A stretch of DNA of 7,481 nucleotides from Oscillospiraceae bacterium (GCA_017539885.1 JAFYCC010000079.1:1-7481), one strand, 5' to 3'; counted from the first letter of the stretch, positions 1 to 5,026 are shown. Numbers and translations are program-made. Notes: a model not told the origin generated them from the sequence alone.

Positions 1-125
1 ACGAGTCAACGTGCCTTGATGTAACGCCACCTTTGGCAGCAATGCCAACCGACAAAATGTGGGAGGAGATATCCGCTGTACCACAGGGCAGTTACAAGCT
101 CCGACCTCTTAGGCGTCAGCCGTAG
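1..125 (+). CDS. TnpB-like (IS605 OrfB) protein, C-terminal tail only
   Basis: This is an open frame entering from the left edge (codons begin at base 3), 40 codons long, closed by TAG at 123-125. The visible tail includes PTDKMWEEISAVPQGSYK and ends in a basic KLRPLRRQP. This region is C-terminal to the RuvC-like and zinc-finger parts of TnpB, so no catalytic aspartate or glutamate can be checked. TnpB proteins are RNA-guided DNA nucleases encoded by IS200/IS605 elements. Their variable C-terminal tail is encoded over the omega-RNA scaffold, which fits the hairpin that overlaps and follows this stop. The other two plus frames are closed by stops within the first 25 bases. An alternative is a chance open frame of 40 codons, so confidence is moderate. 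Confidence 0.45.
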   Translation, partial: ESTCLDVTPPLAAMPTDKMWEEISAVPQGSYKLRPLRRQP

Positions 126-133
126 GTCGGGGT
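97..133 (+). repeat. Terminal hairpin of the IS end
   Basis: The arms CCGACCT (101-107) and AGGTCGG (124-130) are perfectly complementary. The stem can grow outward by two or three G-C or G-U pairs, and the 16-nt loop contains GGC and GCC that can also pair. A subterminal hairpin of this kind is what TnpA recognises at IS200/IS605 ends and is also the last stem of the omega-RNA. It spans the tnpB-like stop codon. Confidence 0.55.
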
Positions 134-151
134 AGTTGACGTGCGGCTCAC
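116..151 (-). pseudogene. Start of second ABC permease, cut off by the insertion
   Basis: A GTG at 149-151 overlaps the permease stop as GTGA, and a GGAG (158-161) sits 6 nt upstream. This is the spacing expected for a coupled second gene in a dpp/opp-type operon, where the B permease is followed at once by the C permease. The frame reads only 11 residues (MSRTSTTPTYG) before TGA at 116-118, and everything after about base 140 belongs to the putative IS end. I infer that the real second permease started here and lost its continuation to the insertion, leaving about 11 nt (141-151) of its own sequence. The 11-residue peptide is not recognisable as a permease by itself. Confidence 0.35.
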
Positions 152-1080
152 CTCCCGCTCCGGCGGCGCAGCGTACTGCCGAAACTCAGCGTAGCGCGCA
201 GCGAGGGATTGACCAGAACGAACAGCAGATCGGTGAGCACGCTGCACACGCTCATGATCAGAGCGACAACGACAGCGCAGCCGAGAAGCGTCGTGGTGGC
301 GCGCTCGACAACGGCGCTGATCATGGAACTGCCCAGTCCGCGGATGGCGTAGAAACGCTCCACCACGATGGAGCCGCACAGCAGCTGGGCAACGACGGTG
401 GTGAAGACCGAGAAGGCGGGGATAAGCGCGTTTTTCAGCGCATGTCGAAGTATCACGCGCCGGCGGCTGAGCCCCATGGCTGTCAGAGTGAGTATGAAGG
501 GCTTGTCCAGCACCTCCGCCATTCCTGCGCGCGTGACTTTTGCCACGTTAGCCGCGCCGATCACGGCAAGAATGGAGATCGGAACCAGTTTGTCCGCATA
601 CGTCTCCGGAACGACGTTCATCCAGCGCAGACGCGCGCCGAACAGCAGCATCAGCGCCAGAGACAGGCAGAAGGCGGGAATCGACGAAAGGAAGGTCGTG
701 ACGGTGGTGATGACGCTGTCCTGCCACCTGCCGCGGCGGCAGGCTGCGAAAACACCCAGAGGAACGCCGATGATGTAGGTGAGCAGGACGCTGGATATGG
801 TCATCTCCAGCGTGGCGGCGGTACGTATGGACAGCTCGTTGCGCAGCGACATTCCCTGACCGTTCAGACCGAAGTCCTGCCGCACGAAGACCCGGAAGCA
901 GTATTTGCCATACTGCTCCAGAAAGCTGAGACCCGGAGCGCCCCGCGCGTCGTCGGCGTACCGGACCATATGCGCGGTGTCGGTGCCGGCCAGCGTGGAC
1001 ATCAGCAGAAAGATCAGCAGGATCACCGCCATGATGCAGGGGATGATCAGAAGGATTCGCTTGCAGAAATAACCGAGCAT
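148..1080 (-). CDS. DppB/OppB-type ABC transporter permease
   Basis: This is an inner-membrane permease subunit of a peptide- or nickel-type (DppB/OppB/NikB) ABC importer, 310 residues, the usual length for the family. The N-terminal hydrophobic helix is at about 8-30, followed by the external segment with the family-typical DFGLNGQGMSLRNEL (69-83) and further membrane helices at about 95-115, 125-148, 167-181, 222-242 and 264-290. The cytoplasmic EAA loop, which docks on the ATPase, is clear at about 192-221 (AMGLSRRRVILRHALKNALI). The diagnostic VERFYAIRGLG is at 240-250. The start ATG has AGGGGTGG upstream at moderate spacing. It is the first gene behind its own promoter and leader hairpin. 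No substrate-binding protein or ATPase is in view, so the substrate cannot be named. The C-terminal tail after NPSL is longer and more basic than usual. Confidence 0.93.
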   Translation of the reverse strand: MLGYFCKRILLIIPCIMAVILLIFLLMSTLAGTDTAHMVRYADDARGAPGLSFLEQYGKYCFRVFVRQDFGLNGQGMSLRNELSIRTAATLEMTISSVLLTYIIGVPLGVFAACRRGRWQDSVITTVTTFLSSIPAFCLSLALMLLFGARLRWMNVVPETYADKLVPISILAVIGAANVAKVTRAGMAEVLDKPFILTLTAMGLSRRRVILRHALKNALIPAFSVFTTVVAQLLCGSIVVERFYAIRGLGSSMISAVVERATTTLLGCAVVVALIMSVCSVLTDLLFVLVNPSLRATLSFGSTLRRRSGR

Positions 1081-1112
1081 GAGGCCACCCCTATGAAACG
1101 GAAACAGTGAGC

Positions 1113-1149
1113 TTCCGGGTACGGGCGGCTGCAGCGCCCGGCGCCGGAA
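1113..1149 (-). promoter_or_regulatory. Leader hairpin upstream of the permease
   Basis: TTCCGG (1113-1118) pairs with CCGGAA (1144-1149), and inside it CGGGCG (1122-1127) pairs with CGCCCG (1135-1140). The two stems are separated by a symmetric 3-by-3 internal loop and closed by a 7-nt loop. The whole structure lies between the predicted transcript start (about 1166) and the permease ATG at 1080. No T tract follows on either strand, so it is not a simple terminator. It could stabilise the mRNA or gate translation. I do not recognise a known riboswitch. Confidence 0.5.
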
Positions 1150-1172
1150 AAGGTAAGATGCAGTACTTAATG

Positions 1173-1201
1173 ATTATAGGACAAGCGACTTCGAAATTCA
1201 A
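1173..1201 (-). promoter_or_regulatory. Sigma-A promoter of the permease operon
   Basis: Minus-strand TTGAAT (1196-1201) and a perfect TATAAT (1173-1178) are separated by exactly 17 nt. The predicted start of transcription is near 1166, leaving an 85-nt leader before the permease ATG. The region between this promoter and the upstream gene contains a strong terminator, so the permease is expected to be expressed on its own. Confidence 0.8.
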
Positions 1202-1289
1202 CAGAAAAAGCGGCCGGTGCGGAATTTGGCCTGCGAGGCGAAGATTAACGACAGAATTAACGAATCGGCGCGAACAGCCGGCGCCGGGA

Positions 1290-1328
1290 CGAAGAAAGAA
1301 AAAAGCCGCTGGAAACCAACGACTTTTT
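1290..1328 (-). terminator. Rho-independent terminator, bidirectional in form
   Basis: Read on the minus strand, AAAAAGTCGTTGG (1316-1328) pairs with CCAGCGGCTTTTT (1300-1312) across a 3-nt loop (1313-1315), with two G-U pairs. A T-rich tract (TTTTTTCTTTCTTC, 1291-1304) follows. It lies about 55 nt after the stop of the iron-sulfur gene and ends its transcript before the permease promoter. The A tract on the other side gives a T tract on the plus strand too. Confidence 0.85.
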
Positions 1329-1381
1329 CGTATGAGGAGCGGAAAGAGGTCGGATTATCGGACCGCGTGACCCTGTGAAGG

Positions 1382-2209
1382 TCACAGCGCGTTCCGGGGA
1401 CAGTTCTTCACACACTCCATACACAGGATGCACTCGGTGCCGTTTTTTCTTTTCCTCGAATTGTCGGTCACGTCCACGTCCATCGGGCAGACCTGCCTGC
1501 ATTTTCCGCAGTCGACGCATTTTTCCTTGTTGCAGCGAACCCGGAACAGCGCGAAGTAGCTCATAGGCTTGAGGAACACCGTGATCGGGCAAATGTACTT
1601 GCAGAATGCACGGTTGTCCCGGAAAAGAAAGGCCAGTCCGATGCCGACAGCGTAATAGACCGCGTTGCCGATCAGAAACGCCCAGAACATGATTCGCTGT
1701 TTGTTCCCGACTCTGAAGATGAAGAGGGCCGACACGAACGCGAGCGAAGCGGCGAATACAACATACCGGATCCATCCGATCTTCTTCCTCGGCCGCGCCG
1801 GGATCTTGAACGGCAGAAAATCCAGAACCATCGCGGTCCAGCACGCGTATCCGCACCAGCCTCTGCCGAACAGAAGCGGTCCGAAGATCTTCGCGACGGC
1901 ATAATGGATGGTCGCCGCCTCGAATACGCCTGTGAAGAGATAGTACCAGAAACCCTCGATCTGCATGTTTTCGCCGCAGATCAGACCGAGATATACGAGC
2001 ATGTACAGCCCGACAAGCAGCTGAACGACACGTCTTGCGTGCCGGTATTTTCGTATGAACAGGAAGATGCCGAGCGCGATGGAGGCGCCGATATATGTGA
2101 AATTGATCAGGTAGAACAGGTTGCCTTTGGTAAGCCACAGTGTTACCGCGATCGCCTCAAACACGAGGAGAATGAAGAGCGGAGCAAGATTCTTGTTGAG
2201 CTGTTTCAT
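1382..2209 (-). CDS. NapH/CcoG-like membrane protein with two [4Fe-4S] sites
   Basis: A 275-residue integral membrane iron-sulfur protein of the NapH/NosR/CcoG-like (Fer4_5) group, likely moving electrons at the cytoplasmic membrane. Hydrophobic helices are at about 9-27, 35-53, 62-80, 88-107, 146-166 and 174-196. The family motif GRGWCGYAC is at 115-123, although the proline that normally follows the second cysteine is tryptophan here. CKYICP at 203-208 gives the second membrane-side cysteine pair. The C-terminal cytoplasmic part has CVDCGKCRQVCP (231-242) and CILCMECVKNCP (260-271), two classical bacterial ferredoxin cluster motifs. The protein ends four residues later, shorter than CcoG. 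The ATG at 2209 has no good ribosome binding site; the nearest strong one serves a mini-ORF upstream. Electron donor and acceptor are unknown. It lies alone between a weak and a strong terminator. Confidence 0.88.
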   Translation of the reverse strand: MKQLNKNLAPLFILLVFEAIAVTLWLTKGNLFYLINFTYIGASIALGIFLFIRKYRHARRVVQLLVGLYMLVYLGLICGENMQIEGFWYYLFTGVFEAATIHYAVAKIFGPLLFGRGWCGYACWTAMVLDFLPFKIPARPRKKIGWIRYVVFAASLAFVSALFIFRVGNKQRIMFWAFLIGNAVYYAVGIGLAFLFRDNRAFCKYICPITVFLKPMSYFALFRVRCNKEKCVDCGKCRQVCPMDVDVTDNSRKRKNGTECILCMECVKNCPRNAL

Positions 2210-2232
2210 GATGATAGCGGAGTCTGCCCGTG

Positions 2233-2256
2233 CTACTGCCGCGGCACTGCGGGCAT
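2233..2256 (-). CDS. 7-codon mini-ORF before the iron-sulfur gene
   Basis: ATG at 2254-2256 is preceded by AAGGAG (2262-2267) at 5 nt, the best ribosome binding site in this gap. It encodes MPAVPRQ and stops at TAG (2233-2235), 23 nt before the iron-sulfur gene's ATG, in a different frame. It may be a leader peptide that delivers ribosomes by reinitiation. Alternatively, the main gene has a small frameshift near its 5' end. The peptide has no known function. Confidence 0.35.
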   Translation of the reverse strand: MPAVPRQ

Positions 2257-2332
2257 CTCGTCTCCTTCTCTGCAGTATTCAGGTCTTCCCACGAAGCAGA
2301 ACGTCCGGCAGAATCTGCTGTACAAACCTTAA

Positions 2333-2347
2333 CGGGCCGAAAGCCCG
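2333..2347 (-). terminator. Small GC hairpin, weak terminator
   Basis: CGGGC (2333-2337) pairs with GCCCG (2343-2347) around a 5-nt loop, about 30 nt after the stop of the 132-residue gene. On the minus strand it is followed by TTAAGGTTTG, only partly T-rich, so some readthrough into the iron-sulfur gene is likely. I could not find a convincing separate promoter for that gene. Confidence 0.4.
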
Positions 2348-2377
2348 GAAGACTGTGCCTTGGCCTCCCGGAACGGA

Positions 2378-2776
2378 TTATTCCTGCTCCGTTTCGCGCT
2401 TCTGGCGCTTTCTTCTCCGCTGCTCTCGGTTGTTCTCTTCGGATGCGAACAGCTCTACCGCAGCATCGGTCAGCTCTTCAGACCAGACTTTGCCGCTCTT
2501 CATGACCTTCGCCCACGGACACAGTTTTTCGTAGTCATCATCAAAGACAACGGTATAGGGAGGACCGCAGCGGTCGTCGACGGCCATATACATATGTCTT
2601 CCGTCGTACATGATGGCGCCGGCGTCGCCTTCGGACATTTCCTCGTCGAGTTTGTCGAACAGTTCTTTCGTTAACTCGAACAGATGATACGACTGGATCC
2701 CGCCGTATTCTCCGAAATACCGTCCGCTGCTGTCATCAAAGCAGGCTTTCCAGCCGCTCCCGTTTTTGAACTGCAT
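2378..2776 (-). CDS. 132-residue protein of unknown function
   Basis: I do not recognise this protein. It starts at ATG 2774-2776, right behind a purine-rich GGAAGGGGGGG site. The longer frame upstream is rejected because its next ATG lies inside the -10 box of the gene's own promoter. There is no signal peptide or membrane segment, so it should be cytoplasmic. Residues 1-100 look like a compact alpha/beta domain rich in aromatic and acidic residues (FDDSSGRYFGEYGG at 13-26, YTVVFDDDYEKLCPW at 74-88). Residues about 101-111 form a likely helix. The tail from 112 is highly charged, first acidic then strongly basic (REQRRRKRQKRE), and may bind nucleic acid or an acidic surface. It is transcribed from its own promoter and followed by a weak hairpin terminator. 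It sits downstream of the lipoprotein gene, but no functional link can be shown. Confidence 0.75.
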   Translation of the reverse strand: MQFKNGSGWKACFDDSSGRYFGEYGGIQSYHLFELTKELFDKLDEEMSEGDAGAIMYDGRHMYMAVDDRCGPPYTVVFDDDYEKLCPWAKVMKSGKVWSEELTDAAVELFASEENNREQRRRKRQKRETEQE

Positions 2777-2812
2777 CAGAACCCCCCCTTCCGATATCCG
2801 TCTGTTGCGCTG

Positions 2813-2841
2813 AGTATACCACATGCGGATACCCGATACAA
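2813..2841 (-). promoter_or_regulatory. Promoter of the 132-residue gene
   Basis: Minus-strand TTGTAT (2836-2841) and TATACT (2813-2818) are 17 nt apart. A TG one base before the -10 makes it an extended -10 promoter. The start of transcription is expected near 2806, about 30 nt before the ATG. The -35 box lies inside the outer arm of the adjoining 65-nt inverted repeat, so anything that binds or folds that repeat could affect this promoter. Confidence 0.7.
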
Positions 2842-2896
2842 CAAGAACGCTCTTTTGCCCTGGCAGACAAGAGAGCGTTCTATAATGTTGTATGGG
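2832..2896. repeat. 65-nt inverted repeat, terminator or operator
   Basis: The inner arms AGAACGCTCT (2844-2853) and AGAGCGTTCT (2872-2881) match perfectly and extend inward by about four more pairs. The outer arms ATACAACA (2836-2843) and TGTTGTAT (2886-2893) match perfectly, with 4 unpaired bases (ATAA, 2882-2885) on one side. CCC (2832-2834) and GGG (2894-2896) close the base. On the minus strand the inner stem is followed by TGTTGTAT, moderately T-rich, so it may end the lipoprotein transcript. Its size and the -35 box inside it also allow a regulator-binding role. A TATAAT occurs on the plus strand at 2881-2886 with no gene behind it. Confidence 0.65.
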
Positions 2897-2950
2897 CGAT
2901 ACCGCCTTGCCCGGATCTGCGGGCGGCGTGCGTTCAGGATCCGGCCGATC

Positions 2951-3000
2951 CCTGCGGCGCAGCAGGTCAGAAGCGCTGCGCCGCAGGCGGCTGCCGCCTG
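2951..3000 (-). repeat. Two overlapping GC-rich hairpins after the lipoprotein gene
   Basis: CCTGCGGCGCAGC (2951-2963) pairs perfectly with GCTGCGCCGCAGG (2975-2987). CAGGCGG (2984-2990) pairs perfectly with CCGCCTG (2994-3000) around a 3-nt loop. They share 2984-2987, so their ends compete. Both lie within 80 nt of the lipoprotein stop. No T tract follows, so they look like 3' mRNA-protecting structures more than a rho-independent terminator. Confidence 0.6.
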
Positions 3001-3026
3001 AACAGGCGATCGCGGAGAGCCTTGGT

Positions 3027-4250
3027 TCAGCCCTTGTCCTCTGACGGGTAGTCCTCAAAGCTGTATCCGACGAGCTCCGCCAGTTCGTCGAAGGTCTTAC
3101 CCATGCAGAATTCGATGTTGCTCTGGCTCAGCCGCGGATCCTCGTTCGTCCAGCCCGTATCGTCCAGACGACGCAGATTGATGATGATGTCCAGAGATCC
3201 GAAGTCCCCGGCATCGATCGGGACCGTTACGCTGAGCGTGCCGTTGGCAATTTTGATCGGAACATCCGCAAAACTGCAGCTGTTCCATTTGCCGCTGAGA
3301 AGGTAGCATCCCTGCTTGGCGTTGTATTCCACAGAAAGATCTTCGAAGGGCAGATCCTCGACGCAGATTCCGATAAACGTACGGACGTTGTCGAGGATAT
3401 CAACGGAAAAGCGGGCGATCGCGGCCTGCTCCAGACCTTCCGTAGGTCCGAAATTGCCGGTGCAGTTCCGCATTGCGAAAGCGCCGTTCCAGTCGCCGCG
3501 CAGCATGGCGAGCGCCTTGCTCTCGCCGTCGTCCGAGCTGGGCGCCGGCTCTTCGGGCTTCGGGTCATCGGGCTTCGGATCCTCGCCAGCCGGCTCCGAC
3601 GGCTCGGGGGCTGCGGCGCTCTGCGAGGCGGCCGCGATGTCCTCTTTGTTCGTGGGCGCGATGCTGCTCAGAATCGCCTGTACGTCCGCATCGCTGAGGC
3701 TGATGCTGCCGCCGTCGGTCTCGTAGCCAACGGCTGCCTGGAACTGGATGACGCCCTGGTCTTCAAACAGCATGTAGAGCTTCTGGCCCATGCTCTCGCA
3801 GCTGTACGCGCTCCACGTGTGGTCTCCCGTGGTCACGTCGTCCATGTCTTCCACATTGTCGTAAAAGGTTTTGCTCGGCGCCATCATGGTCGTGCTTTTT
3901 CCTGCGTAGTTGATCGTGATCAGCGGCTTGGTGAAGAGATCAAAATCCGAGGTCGCGCCCTTGCAGATCTGGATGATGTTCGGATTCATCGCGTCGGGGT
4001 CATCGTTGAACACGTCGTGCTGCGGGAAGGCTTTCCAGCCGTCGGGAACCAGCACTTTGAAGTTGCCCGTGTCGTAGACTTCTCCCTTTGTCGAAGCGGC
4101 TGGCGCGCCGGGCTTGGACTCCGTCTCCGGCTTGGAGTTCGATGCCTGCGCAGGCGAGCCTGTCGCTGCCGGCGCTTCCGTTTTTCCGCCGCAGGCCGCG
4201 AGTCCGGCCAGCATGCACAGCACGAGCAGAATCCCGATCCATTTTTTCAT
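3027..4250 (-). CDS. Two-domain surface lipoprotein of unknown function
   Basis: A 407-residue exported lipoprotein. The signal peptide is clear: MKK, a hydrophobic core, then a lipobox LAAC with the lipidated cysteine at 20. Residues 21-55 are a Ser/Pro/Ala-rich spacer that lifts the protein off the membrane. Domain 1 (about 56-198) begins YDTGNFKVLVPDGWKAF and alternates beta-like and helical stretches. An acidic proline linker with a repeated DPKP follows (about 213-243). Domain 2 (about 244-400) begins with LRGDWNGAF and is rich in short beta-like segments, with a set of cysteines (263, 296, 315, 325). No catalytic or ligand motif is recognised. The start is supported by AGGAGGAGA (4256-4264) and a strong promoter. 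Its place directly behind a sensor operon suggests an envelope role, which is inference. Confidence 0.85.
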   Translation of the reverse strand: MKKWIGILLVLCMLAGLAACGGKTEAPAATGSPAQASNSKPETESKPGAPAASTKGEVYDTGNFKVLVPDGWKAFPQHDVFNDDPDAMNPNIIQICKGATSDFDLFTKPLITINYAGKSTTMMAPSKTFYDNVEDMDDVTTGDHTWSAYSCESMGQKLYMLFEDQGVIQFQAAVGYETDGGSISLSDADVQAILSSIAPTNKEDIAAASQSAAAPEPSEPAGEDPKPDDPKPEEPAPSSDDGESKALAMLRGDWNGAFAMRNCTGNFGPTEGLEQAAIARFSVDILDNVRTFIGICVEDLPFEDLSVEYNAKQGCYLLSGKWNSCSFADVPIKIANGTLSVTVPIDAGDFGSLDIIINLRRLDDTGWTNEDPRLSQSNIEFCMGKTFDELAELVGYSFEDYPSEDKG

Positions 4251-4255
4251 TTTTG

Positions 4256-4264
4256 TCTCCTCCT
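4256..4264 (-). promoter_or_regulatory. Strong ribosome binding site of the lipoprotein gene
   Basis: Minus-strand AGGAGGAGA lies 5 nt before the ATG and fixes the start of the lipoprotein. Confidence 0.85.
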
Positions 4265-4280
4265 GACAAGTATTATTTCC

Positions 4281-4309
4281 ATTATGACGGTTTTTCTCCC
4301 GATTGTCAG
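4281..4309 (-). promoter_or_regulatory. Sigma-A promoter of the lipoprotein gene
   Basis: Minus-strand CTGACA (4304-4309) and CATAAT (4281-4286) lie exactly 17 nt apart, each one base off consensus. Transcription should start near 4274, about 23 nt before the ATG. It makes the lipoprotein independent of the upstream signalling operon, although readthrough past the palindrome at 4346 remains possible. Confidence 0.78.
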
Positions 4310-4324
4310 TGGCACAAGTGATAC

Positions 4325-4373
4325 ATCTGCCGGGGTCATGCAGTCAGCCGCCCGGCAGATCTGCCGGGCGGCT
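4325..4373 (-). terminator. Perfect 28-nt palindrome with competing third arm
   Basis: AGCCGCCCGGCAGA (4346-4359) is followed directly by its exact complement (4360-4373). ATCTGCCGGG also occurs at 4325-4334 and can pair with CCCGGCAGAT (4351-4360) instead. The two hairpins exclude each other. It begins 11 nt after the response-regulator stop, the position of a terminator, but no T tract follows in either direction. It may stop the signalling transcript or protect its 3' end. Confidence 0.6.
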
Positions 4374-4384
4374 TCAAACACAGG

Positions 4385-5026
4385 CTATTCGTCTTCCTTG
4401 TCAAGCAGGCTCGTGACTACGAGTTTGTTTTCTACGACGGCTATGAAGAGCTCGAACTTGTTCTCGAAGCCGCCCCTCTCCATGATCCGCTCGATGACCT
4501 TTCGGACTCCGCTTTTGGAGAGAAAAAGCTTTTCTGCGATCTCGTCGTAGGTCATGCCTTTCACGTAGCAGCGCAGTACGTCCATCTGACGGGGCGTCAA
4601 TTCCCCGGAAAACATTTCCTTGAGTTCCACGCTGGGGGCGCTGTCGGGGAAAACGTGCTCGCCGGCAAGCGTACGGTCTATGACCTCCATCAGCTCGGCT
4701 GACCCGTGATCCTTGTACCAAAGGCTGTCCGCGCCGCCGGAACGCGCTTTTTCCAGCACTTCCGGGTCGATCAGAGAGGTCACCGCGACGATCTTTGCCC
4801 CGCTGCCGCTCTGCCTGATCCGGCCGCCAATGGATAGACCGGAGTGGTTGTGGAGAGTCTGCACGTCCATCAGCACCAGATCGGCTCCGCTGCTGATGAT
4901 AAATGCTTCCGCGTCAAAAGCGTCGCGGTATTTAGCGGTGATCCGGAACCGGCCGTCCGAAGCGAGCATATCCTCCAGATATCTCTGTATGGTCAGACTG
5001 TCGTCTACGATTACGGTGTCTATCAT
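4385..5026 (-). CDS. Response regulator, REC plus LuxR/NarL-type HTH
   Basis: A 213-residue two-component response regulator. The receiver domain covers about 1-120, with acidic residues D8 and D9, the phosphoacceptor D54 in LVLMDVQT, the switch T83 and the invariant K105. The output domain (about 142-203) begins LTPRQMDVLRCYVKGMTYDEIAEKL and resembles the LuxR/NarL four-helix DNA-binding fold, though the recognition helix (LSKSGVRKVIERIMERGG) departs from the usual LSxxTVKxHxxxI pattern. The ATG overlaps the stop of the kinase gene by 4 bases (ATGA) and has AAGGAGA upstream, so the two proteins should be made in a fixed ratio. The regulator is expected to be phosphorylated by that kinase and to bind promoters in the cytoplasm. 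Target promoters are unknown; the lipoprotein promoter just downstream is an obvious candidate. Confidence 0.93.
   Translation of the reverse strand: MIDTVIVDDSLTIQRYLEDMLASDGRFRITAKYRDAFDAEAFIISSGADLVLMDVQTLHNHSGLSIGGRIRQSGSGAKIVAVTSLIDPEVLEKARSGGADSLWYKDHGSAELMEVIDRTLAGEHVFPDSAPSVELKEMFSGELTPRQMDVLRCYVKGMTYDEIAEKLFLSKSGVRKVIERIMERGGFENKFELFIAVVENKLVVTSLLDKEDE

Larger units (their letters stand above)
1..140 (+). mobile_element. Right end of an IS200/IS605-family (TnpB-type) element, partial
   Basis: The left edge behaves differently from the rest of the window: it has no minus-strand gene, but an open plus-strand frame runs in from outside the window and ends at 123-125. A hairpin with arms 101-107 and 124-130 follows, then GGGGTAGTTGAC ending at 140. 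From memory of the family, a short hairpin closing with a GTAGTTGAC-like end just after tnpB is typical of the right end of IS200/IS605 elements in Clostridia. These elements have no terminal inverted repeats and make no target duplication. The boundary at 140 is inferred, because the minus-strand permease operon becomes recognisable from 141 onward. The left end and any tnpA lie outside. No conserved transposase catalytic residue is in view, so the call rests on layout and recognition of the end. Confidence 0.5.
1..156 (+). ncRNA. Possible omega-RNA (reRNA) 3' scaffold and guide
   Basis: In TnpB elements the guide RNA is made from the 3' end of tnpB through the right end of the element. It finishes with about 16-20 nt of flanking DNA that acts as the guide. 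Here the scaffold hairpin would be the CCGACCT (101-107) / AGGTCGG (124-130) stem, extendable by a few wobble pairs, with an inner GGC/GCC in the loop. The element end would be at 140 and the guide would be 141 to about 156-160. Those guide bases are antisense to the end of the neighbouring permease and to the start of the gene that followed it. The 5' end of the RNA lies outside the window. This is inference from the family layout. Confidence 0.33.

Noticed and set aside
141..147. GTGCGGC as a group II intron 5' end
   Set aside because: Only the GUGCG start matches. The bases that follow are the reverse complement of the permease end and show no intron domain structure.
116..379. Minus-strand 87-codon frame overlapping the permease end
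   Set aside because: It is arginine-rich out-of-frame reading of the permease. Only its last 12 codons matter, as the possible start of the next gene.
136..1110. Long plus-strand open frame of 324 codons opposite the permease
   Set aside because: Composition is rich in His, Gln, Arg and Gly with no domain. The minus-strand frame over the same bases is a clear DppB-type permease with diagnostic motifs.
2271..2330. Promoter for the iron-sulfur gene (AATACT or TTGTAC boxes)
   Set aside because: No pair of -35 and -10 boxes with proper spacing could be found, so no feature was listed.
2881..2886. Plus-strand TATAAT as a promoter
   Set aside because: No good -35 at 16-18 nt and no plus-strand gene downstream. 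The match comes from the inverted-repeat arm.
2777..3058. N-terminal extension of the 132-residue protein to 226 residues
   Set aside because: The extension is arginine-rich, runs through the inverted repeat and the promoter -10 box, and includes part of the lipoprotein gene end. The ATG at 2776 has a ribosome site.
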